Shown piece after piece: positions 58,453 through 64,000 of a stretch of DNA of 64,000 bases. The notes below the pieces were generated by a model. It was not told where the DNA came from, searched no databases, and worked only from the letters and a program-made list of their open reading frames with translations. The DNA is from an uncultured Erythrobacter sp. GTDB taxonomy: Bacteria; Pseudomonadota; Alphaproteobacteria; Sphingomonadales; Sphingomonadaceae. Each line of letters opens with the position of its first letter. Within the stretch, counting starts at the first letter, position 1. Location: positions 496,001-560,000 of the forward strand of contig CANMSD010000001.1 of NCBI GenBank assembly GCA_947500645.1. Direction: 5' to 3'. The position numbers were made by a program, and so were the translations under genes.

Positions 58453-59363
58453 CCGTGAAAGCCAGCCCGTTTGGCAGTATCGATCACGCCTTGGGCAAGC
58501 TCGACCGGGCGATCTTCCTGACAGAAATGCCCACAGGTAGAGAGCATGGCATGCGGTTGTCCTTTGGCACCGGCGATGCGATCGATCAGCGGCTGTGCGA
58601 GCCCACCTGTCACCGGGTCATCCTCGCCAAACAGGGTCAAGAATGGCTTGTCGAAGGCCGCAAGGCCTTCCCACGCGACCTTGTTTTCCTCGATACCGGC
58701 CATTCCGTCTTCAACCGGGACCAATTGCGGGAAAGCGCGCGCGCCAGCCTTGGATGGCTCGTCAGGGAAGGGCGCATCATAGGCGGCGATCTCAGCCGCG
58801 CTGCGCTCCGTCGCGGTCGCGCGTTGCAGCAATTCGCCAATCATGAATTCAGGGGAACTCTTCGCGAATTCGCGCCATGCGAGGAATGCAGGGGAGGGCG
58901 TGCCACCAGTTGGCAGGAAAGTATTGCTGGCGACCGCGAAGGCAAAACGGTCAGGCTCATCCCCGACCATGCGCAGGCCAAGCAATCCGCCCCAATCCTG
59001 GCAAAACAGCCCGGCGACACCCGGCACGACCGCATTGCGCCATTGCTTCAGCCAGTCTGTGTGACGAGCGTAGGTGTAAAAGCCGATGTCGTCAGGCTTG
59101 TCGCTCTTGCCGAAGCCGATGAGGTCCGGCGCGAGGCAGCGAAAGCCCGCATCGACCAGCAGCGGTATCATCTTGCGATAGAGAAAGCTCCAGCTTGGCT
59201 CGCCATGGAACAGCAGTACGGGCGGGGCATCCTGCGGTCCTTCATCAAGGTAGTGCATCCGGCCCGAATGTCCCTCACCCAGATCGATAGTCACCCAGTG
59301 CTCGGCGAAAGGGTAATCAGGAATATCGGCAAAGCGAGCAGGGTCGGATGTAAGGATTTGCAT
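58449..59363 (-). CDS. Haloalkane dehalogenase (HLD-I type)
   Basis: Alpha/beta-hydrolase that removes halide from haloalkanes, 304 residues. The nucleophile is an Asp, not Ser: FCQDWGG (Asp123, with halide-stabilising Trp124). Glu55-Pro-Ser-Trp (HGEPSWSFLYRK), Asp248/249 (LFGEDDPVTGG) and His279 (TCGHFCQED) complete the pattern. It resembles DhmA-like enzymes. The ATG has GGAGAATG about six bases upstream, and an inverted repeat (59378-59397) lies in the promoter region. Epoxide hydrolases share the Asp nucleophile but have different lid tyrosines; dehalogenase is preferred. Confidence 0.88.
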   Translation of the reverse strand: MQILTSDPARFADIPDYPFAEHWVTIDLGEGHSGRMHYLDEGPQDAPPVLLFHGEPSWSFLYRKMIPLLVDAGFRCLAPDLIGFGKSDKPDDIGFYTYARHTDWLKQWRNAVVPGVAGLFCQDWGGLLGLRMVGDEPDRFAFAVASNTFLPTGGTPSPAFLAWREFAKSSPEFMIGELLQRATATERSAAEIAAYDAPFPDEPSKAGARAFPQLVPVEDGMAGIEENKVAWEGLAAFDKPFLTLFGEDDPVTGGLAQPLIDRIAGAKGQPHAMLSTCGHFCQEDRPVELAQGVIDTAKRAGFHG

Positions 59364-59377
59364 TGGTCATTCTCCAT

Positions 59378-59397
59378 CTATGAATTGAGTATCATAG
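59378..59397 (-). promoter_or_regulatory. Inverted repeat upstream of the haloalkane dehalogenase
   Basis: CTATGA (59378-59383) and TCATAG (59392-59397) form a perfect inverted repeat around eight bases, about 15 bases before the dehalogenase ATG. On the minus strand the site includes a -10-like TATGAT. It could be an operator, but no regulator gene is adjacent. Confidence 0.35.
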
Positions 59398-59457
59398 AAA
59401 GACCTATCGGCCACCGATATTCTGCGACGCTTGAGTTAGTAGGCGTTGGCGCGCCGG

Positions 59458-60330
59458 TCAGCTGCCGGTGCTTGGCTCGCCCGGTTCGCTACCCATTGGT
59501 ACTTTCTCTTTGAAAGTGTGGGTGACGTACGGGAACGGAATTTCGATGCCAGCATCGTCCAGCCCACGTTTGATCGCGCGCACGATCTTGTCACGGCTTT
59601 CATGGCCCGCGCGGGGTGTCGAACCAGCCCACCAGCGGACCAGGAAGTCAACCGAGCTGGAGTTAAACTCTTTCGCGAAGACATCGACCTTCTTCTCGGT
59701 GTCGACCTCCTCAACCGATGTTACGGCTTTGCGGATCACATCGGCTGCTTGATCCAGATCACTGTCATAGGCCACGCCCACGACTACGGTGTGGCAACGC
59801 TGTTTGACATCGGTGAGTATCTCAACCGGATTCTTGAACAGGATTGAATTGGGGACGACAGTGAGCTCACCAGAAGCGGCACGGACATGGGTTTCACGCA
59901 GAGTGATATGCTCGACCTTGCCGTTAATGCCTTCGCACTCGATGATATCACCTATGCGCATCTTCTCGCGCAGCATGATGAGGACGCCGGCGAGGAAATT
60001 CTCAAAAATGTCCTGAAAGGCAAATCCGATCGCGACCGCACCGATGCCAAGGCCCGCAATCAGGCTGGCAGGCGTGAGGCTAGGGATCATCACGATGGCG
60101 GCGATCATCAGGCCAGCAATCCACACGCCGAGCTTGATGAGCGTTTCGATCAGGTTACGAAGGCTGGGTCGCAGGTCAGTCGAGCCTATGATCTTATCGG
60201 TGATCTTGACCGCAAATTTCGCAACTATGCTGGTGATAATGATGATCACCAGCGCGATTCCCATCGCCGGAAGAGCCTCAACGAAGCCGTAGCCCATCTC
60301 TTCAACCTGATTGGTAAGTGTACTCAGCAT
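59458..60330 (-). CDS. Mechanosensitive ion channel, MscS family
   Basis: Tension-gated channel that relieves osmotic pressure. The 290-residue size matches E. coli MscS. It has three membrane helices, the pore-lining one being Gly/Ala-rich (LIAGLGIGAVAIGFAFQDIFENFLAGVLIM), and the beta-domain with GDIIECEGINGKVEHITLRETHVRAASGELTVVPN, which is followed by the alpha/beta C-domain. It lies upstream of the dehalogenase gene with 94 bases between them, so they may not be one unit. Confidence 0.92.
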   Translation of the reverse strand: MLSTLTNQVEEMGYGFVEALPAMGIALVIIIITSIVAKFAVKITDKIIGSTDLRPSLRNLIETLIKLGVWIAGLMIAAIVMIPSLTPASLIAGLGIGAVAIGFAFQDIFENFLAGVLIMLREKMRIGDIIECEGINGKVEHITLRETHVRAASGELTVVPNSILFKNPVEILTDVKQRCHTVVVGVAYDSDLDQAADVIRKAVTSVEEVDTEKKVDVFAKEFNSSSVDFLVRWWAGSTPRAGHESRDKIVRAIKRGLDDAGIEIPFPYVTHTFKEKVPMGSEPGEPSTGS

Positions 60331-60470
60331 AAGCGCCCAAGTTCCCCGACATTCGTGTTGCTTTGTGATCCAACGAGAGGATTGGGCCTAAGTTCCGTAT
60401 TTTGCAACTCGCCCCGGACGTTACTGAGCGCTCGCAATTCAGATTGTCGATAGGGTGGTGGACTTGAGCG

Positions 60471-61679
60471 ATGAGCGCGGGCAAATCCACCCCGCGACAA
60501 TCTGGGGCATATGAAGCGATGCAAAGTGAGAATGAAGAGCTGGCTGAGATTCGCCGTGCGGTGCGCAGCCTGTGCGATGAGTTTCCCGGCGAGTATTGGC
60601 GCGCCAAGGATGCAGCGCGCGAGTATCCGGACGAGTTCGTCGACGCGCTGACCAAGGCTGGCTTTCTCGCAGCGCTGATCCCGACCGAATATGGCGGCAG
60701 CGGGCTGAAACTGGACGCAGCGGCGGTGATCATGGAGGAAATCCAGGCGTCGGGCTGCAATGGCGGCGCGGCCCATGCACAAATGTACATCATGAACACC
60801 TTGCTGCGTTATGGCAGCGAGGGCCAGAAGAGCGAATACCTGCCCAAAATCGCTACCGGCGAATTGCGGCTCCAGGCCTTTGGCGTGTCCGAACCGACCA
60901 GTGGAACCGATACGCTGTCGTTAAAGACCCGCGCGGTGAGAGATGGTGATGAGTATGTCATCAACGGTCAGAAAATCTGGACGAGCCGCGCCGAACACTC
61001 CGACCTGATGCTGCTCCTCGCTCGCACAACGCCGCGCGAGGAGGTCGAGAAGAAGACCGAAGGCCTCTCGATGTTCCTCGTCGACATGCGCGAAGTGATT
61101 GGCAAGGGAATGGCGATCAAGCCGATCCGCACAATGATGAACCACTCATCCTGTGAGGTCTTCTTCGATGACATGCGTATCCCGGCAAGCGCGTTGGTGG
61201 GCGAGGAGGGGAAGGGCTTTCGCTACATCCTTTCGGGCATGAACGCAGAGCGAATCCTGATCGCCGCGGAATGTATTGGCGATGCGAGATGGTTCATCGA
61301 CCAGGCGAAGACCTATGCCAGCGACCGCAAAGTGTTTGCGCGGCCAATCGGTCAGAACCAAGGCGTGCAATTCCCGATCGCGCGTTGCTACGCACAGATG
61401 CGCGCCGCTGAGCTGATGGTGCGCCATGCAGCTCAGGTCTACGATGAAGGCGGCAATGCGGGGGAGGAGGCCAATATGGCCAAGCTCCTCGCGTCCGAAG
61501 CGAGCTGGGCAGCCGCCGATATGTGCGTCCAGACCTTTGGCGGGTTTGGCTTTGCCGAAGAATATGACGTCGAGCGCAAGTTCCGCGAAGCGAGGCTCTA
61601 CACGGTCGCTCCGATCTCGACCAACCTCATCTTGTCTTACCTCGCAGAACACGTATTGGGGTTGCCCCGATCTTACTAA
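60471..61679 (+). CDS. Acyl-CoA dehydrogenase
   Basis: FAD-dependent dehydrogenation of acyl-CoA thioesters. The 402-residue protein has the family pattern: FGVSEPTSGTDTLSLKTRA with the FAD/substrate-binding motif, INGQKIWTSRAEHSDLMLLLA, the middle beta-domain, and the C-terminal signature near FGGFGFAEEYDVERKFREARLYTVAPIS. The catalytic Glu is not assigned with certainty. The fatty-acid chain length is unknown. ATG 60519 is an alternative start that would remove 16 residues. It is divergent from mscS. Confidence 0.88.
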   Translation: MSAGKSTPRQSGAYEAMQSENEELAEIRRAVRSLCDEFPGEYWRAKDAAREYPDEFVDALTKAGFLAALIPTEYGGSGLKLDAAAVIMEEIQASGCNGGAAHAQMYIMNTLLRYGSEGQKSEYLPKIATGELRLQAFGVSEPTSGTDTLSLKTRAVRDGDEYVINGQKIWTSRAEHSDLMLLLARTTPREEVEKKTEGLSMFLVDMREVIGKGMAIKPIRTMMNHSSCEVFFDDMRIPASALVGEEGKGFRYILSGMNAERILIAAECIGDARWFIDQAKTYASDRKVFARPIGQNQGVQFPIARCYAQMRAAELMVRHAAQVYDEGGNAGEEANMAKLLASEASWAAADMCVQTFGGFGFAEEYDVERKFREARLYTVAPISTNLILSYLAEHVLGLPRSY

Positions 61680-61761
61680 CCCATCCTACTAAGTCGCATT
61701 TATTTGCGGCTTTGGCGTTTTGTGCTTGAACCGCGGAGTTAACTATGATTCTGTGGCATTG

Positions 61762-62079
61762 ATGGGACGTTCGGGGAACTTCAAACAATTGCCTGCTGAT
61801 CAGGCGAAACAGGGCTTGGCCTTGCTGGTTCTGCTCGTCCTCACCGCGCTGGCCATCGCTGGGCCAACCGGCCTGCTTGCGTGGAACGAAAACGCAAATC
61901 TGCTCGATCAACGCCATGCGCAAATCGCGGCACTCTCCGAAGAGCGTGATGAACTGCGTAACCGCGTCGATTTGCTCGATCCCGGCGCGGCTGACCCCGA
62001 TCTCGTTGGCGAGCTGCTCCGCCAGAACATGAATGTCGTGCACCCCGATGAAGTGGTGATCACGATCGAGGACGAGTAA
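61762..62079 (+). CDS. Septum formation initiator (FtsB/DivIC-like)
   Basis: Small bitopic division protein, 105 residues. A short cytoplasmic N-terminus precedes one membrane helix (ALLVLLVLTALAIAGPTGLLAW), then a coiled coil (LDQRHAQIAALSEERDELRNRVDLLD) and a conserved acidic tail with DPDLVGELLRQNMNVVHPDEVVI. In FtsB this coiled coil pairs with FtsL/FtsQ in the divisome. It lies directly upstream of pdhA, an order common in alphaproteobacteria. ATG 61762 is taken over a GTG at 61753. Confidence 0.85.
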   Translation: MGRSGNFKQLPADQAKQGLALLVLLVLTALAIAGPTGLLAWNENANLLDQRHAQIAALSEERDELRNRVDLLDPGAADPDLVGELLRQNMNVVHPDEVVITIEDE

Positions 62080-62161
62080 CACTCGCCCGGGGAAGTTGCC
62101 TTCCCGCGATATTACATACGTATGCTGCAAAAAATTTGCCTCTCGGAGGGGCCGCTTGACG

Positions 62162-62190
62162 TTGCGTCCTGCGTGGAACCGTGACTATAG
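62162..62190 (+). promoter_or_regulatory. Candidate promoter of pdhA
   Basis: TTGCGT (62162-62167) and CTATAG (62185-62190) are separated by exactly 17 bases and lie 65 bases before the pdhA start. A TTGACG at 62156-62161 offers an alternative -35 but at a poor distance. The call rests only on resemblance to the consensus. Confidence 0.4.
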
Positions 62191-62254
62191 CGGTCCGGCA
62201 ATCTCCTCCCCTCAGGCGGCCGCGTGGTGGTGCGCCAACTAAAGGAAACACGCT

Positions 62255-63379
62255 TTGGCTAAGCAGCCTCAAAAATCTAAAGCGCCCGCCAAATCGCGAG
62301 CGGCAAAGTCGAAATCGGCCGGAGACGCATCGGCAAACGCAGCTCCGTCGGACGATCCCGATTTCATTCTGCATTCGCTCCAGCAGGAATTCGAAGAGCA
62401 AAAGCGCTTCAACGCATCGCCCGAGCAAATGCTCGAATTCTATGAGCAGATGCTGCTCATCCGTCGCTTCGAAGAAAAGGCGGGCCAGCTCTATGGCCTC
62501 GGCCTGATCGGCGGCTTCTGCCACCTCTATATCGGTCAGGAAGCGGTGGCGATCGGCCTGCAAAGTGCGCTTGACGGCGACAAGGATAGCGTGATCACCG
62601 GCTATCGCGATCACGGCCACATGCTCGCATACGGCATCGATCCCAAGGTCATCATGGCCGAGCTTACCGGACGTGAGGCTGGTATTTCCAAGGGGAAGGG
62701 CGGCTCGATGCATATGTTCAGCACCGAGCACAAGTTCTACGGCGGTCACGGCATTGTCGGCGCGCAGGTTGCGCTCGGCGGCGGGTTGGCTCTGGCGCAC
62801 AAATATAACGAAGATGGCGGACTGTGCCTCGCGTATTTCGGCGACGGTGCGGCCAACCAGGGCCAGGTCTATGAAACCTTCAACATGGCCTCGCTCTGGA
62901 ACCTGCCTATCGTCTTCGTGGTCGAGGACAACCAATATGCGATGGGCACTTCAACCAAGCGTTCATCGGCTGAAACCCGCTTTTACCGTCGCGGCACATC
63001 GTTCCGCATTCCAGGCATGGAAGTGAACGGCATGGACGTGCTGGAGGTGCGCGCCGCCGCGGAAGTCGCTTTCAAGCACGTGCGCGAGGGCAAGGGCCCC
63101 GTACTGATGGAGTGCAACACCTATCGCTATCGCGGGCATTCCATGTCCGACCCGGCGAAGTATCGCACCCGCGAGGAAGTGCAGGAGCAGCGCGATTTCC
63201 ACGATCCAATCGAGGGACTCAAGAAGACGCTCATCGAAGGCGGCAAGACCGAGGAAGACTTGAAAGCTATCGACAAGGGTATTCGCAAGGTCGTTGCCGA
63301 AGCGGCTGACTTTGCCGAGAATTCTCCAGAGCCAGCGCCGTCTGAGCTTTACACCGACGTTCTGGTGGAGAGTTACTAA
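62255..63379 (+). CDS. pdhA: Pyruvate dehydrogenase E1 component subunit alpha
   Basis: Thiamine-diphosphate-dependent subunit that decarboxylates pyruvate. The 374-residue protein has a ~30-residue Lys/Ala-rich N-terminus, then the E1-alpha fold: [40 protein letters not shown] and the ThDP/Mg motif [24 protein letters not shown]...EDN. The Ser-rich phosphorylation-loop region [15 protein letters not shown] is retained. The start is TTG 62255 with AAGGAA seven bases upstream; it shares its last stop base with pdhB. Confidence 0.95.
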   Translation: MAKQPQKSKAPAKSRAAKSKSAGDASANAAPSDDPDFILHSLQQEFEEQKRFNASPEQMLEFYEQMLLIRRFEEKAGQLYGLGLIGGFCHLYIGQEAVAIGLQSALDGDKDSVITGYRDHGHMLAYGIDPKVIMAELTGREAGISKGKGGSMHMFSTEHKFYGGHGIVGAQVALGGGLALAHKYNEDGGLCLAYFGDGAANQGQVYETFNMASLWNLPIVFVVEDNQYAMGTSTKRSSAETRFYRRGTSFRIPGMEVNGMDVLEVRAAAEVAFKHVREGKGPVLMECNTYRYRGHSMSDPAKYRTREEVQEQRDFHDPIEGLKKTLIEGGKTEEDLKAIDKGIRKVVAEAADFAENSPEPAPSELYTDVLVESY

Positions 63380-64000
63380 TGGGTATCGAACTGAAAATGC
63401 CGGCGCTGTCGCCGACAATGGAGCAGGGCACGCTCGCCAAATGGTTAAAGGCCGAAGGTGATACGATCGAGCCGGGTGACATCATCGCCGAAATCGAAAC
63501 CGATAAGGCGACGATGGAGTTTGAGGCCATTGATGAGGGCGTCTTGTCCAAGATCATGATCGCTGAAGGCACCGAGGATGTCGCGGTTGGCACCGTCATC
63601 GCCATGATGTCGGGCGAGGGTGACGACGCCGACGATGCAAGCACGCCTGAACCAGCGCCAGCGGCCACCGCTGAACCAGCATCTACGCCGGCGCCGGCCC
63701 CCAAGCCTGCGGCCCAAAAACCAGCGCCAGCTGGGCCTACGCACGATCCAGAAATCCCTGAAGGCACCAGCTTCACCAGCACCGCTGTGCGCGAAGCCTT
63801 ACGCGATGGCATGGCTGAGGAAATGCGCCGTGACGAACGAGTGTTCGTGATGGGTGAGGAAGTCGCCGAATATCAAGGCGCGTACAAGGTGACCCAAGGC
63901 TTGCTCGACGAATTCGGTCCCAAGCGTGTGATTGATACGCCAATCACCGAATATGGCTTTGCCGGGATCGGTACTGGCGCAGCGATGGGTGGCCTACGCC
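63379..64000 (+). CDS. pdhB: Pyruvate dehydrogenase E1 beta subunit with N-terminal lipoyl domain (3' end outside window)
   Basis: E1-beta partner of PdhA, cut by the window end. Residues 1-80 are a lipoyl domain ([22 protein letters not shown] ... [12 protein letters not shown], Lys of ETDKA being the lipoylation site). An Ala/Pro/Glu-rich linker follows to about 120, and then the E1-beta domain ([20 protein letters not shown] ... [13 protein letters not shown]). A lipoyl domain fused to E1 beta is a known alphaproteobacterial arrangement. ATG 63379 shares a base with the pdhA stop. Confidence 0.95.
   Translation, partial: MGIELKMPALSPTMEQGTLAKWLKAEGDTIEPGDIIAEIETDKATMEFEAIDEGVLSKIMIAEGTEDVAVGTVIAMMSGEGDDADDASTPEPAPAATAEPASTPAPAPKPAAQKPAPAGPTHDPEIPEGTSFTSTAVREALRDGMAEEMRRDERVFVMGEEVAEYQGAYKVTQGLLDEFGPKRVIDTPITEYGFAGIGTGAAMGGLR

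Overview
The window looks like a chromosomal segment of an alphaproteobacterium in the order Sphingomonadales, most likely close to Erythrobacteraceae. This placement is inference. It rests on the overall GC-rich codon use, the nuoA-N / birA / coaX / RNase J / DUF1467 order, a PdhB with a fused lipoyl domain, a divergent ppiD-trp and tpiA-secG-pyrG arrangement, a GAAC-N7-GAAC SOS box, and short palindromic repeats of a kind I associate with sphingomonad genomes. No phage, transposase, integrase or CRISPR array was seen.

Layout. 1-9637: end of fabI, a GNAT acetyltransferase and an alpha/beta hydrolase (+); an ammonium transporter and a 2-hydroxyacid dehydrogenase (-); an SH3-domain exported protein (+); a lipoprotein and a thiolase (-); an aldehyde dehydrogenase and a secreted beta-propeller protein (+). 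9765-26056: the complete 14-subunit NADH:quinone oxidoreductase operon (nuoA-N). It is interrupted by six small unrelated ORFs, two intergenic palindromic repeats and one repeat half that is translated inside nuoG. 26053-29519: birA, coaX, RNase J and a DUF1467 gene, translationally linked to nuoN.

29552-36264 is the least explained part. It holds an 884-residue membrane-anchored coiled-coil protein, a small Hpt-like protein without the phospho-accepting His, a nucleotidyltransferase-like membrane protein whose Shine-Dalgarno lies in a hairpin, an all-helical protein, and a sensor-kinase-like protein with an intact ATPase domain but Pro where the H-box His should be. This is my best candidate for an undescribed signalling module, though no function is demonstrated.

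36287-42251: gltX-gltA plus a small membrane protein (-), divergent comEC (+), and lexA (-) with a well-formed promoter and SOS box. 42418-51069: a long minus-strand array reading ppiD-trpE-DUF2233 lipoprotein-trpG-trpD-trpC-moaC-moeA, with a structured spacer between trpC and moaC. 51273-57160: tpiA-secG-pyrG, a convergent hsp20, a glutaredoxin, a nitrilase-family amidase, DUF1178 and tRNA-Arg(CCT). 57232-60330: a haloalkane dehalogenase overlapped by an MFS transporter gene, and an MscS channel (-). 60471-64000: an acyl-CoA dehydrogenase, an FtsB-like protein, pdhA and the start of pdhB.

Functionally the window is dominated by central energy metabolism (complex I, pyruvate dehydrogenase, citrate synthase, triosephosphate isomerase), tryptophan and CTP synthesis, and cofactor genes (biotin ligase, pantothenate kinase, molybdopterin). 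All readings are by eye; GC content, alignments and RNA folds were not computed.
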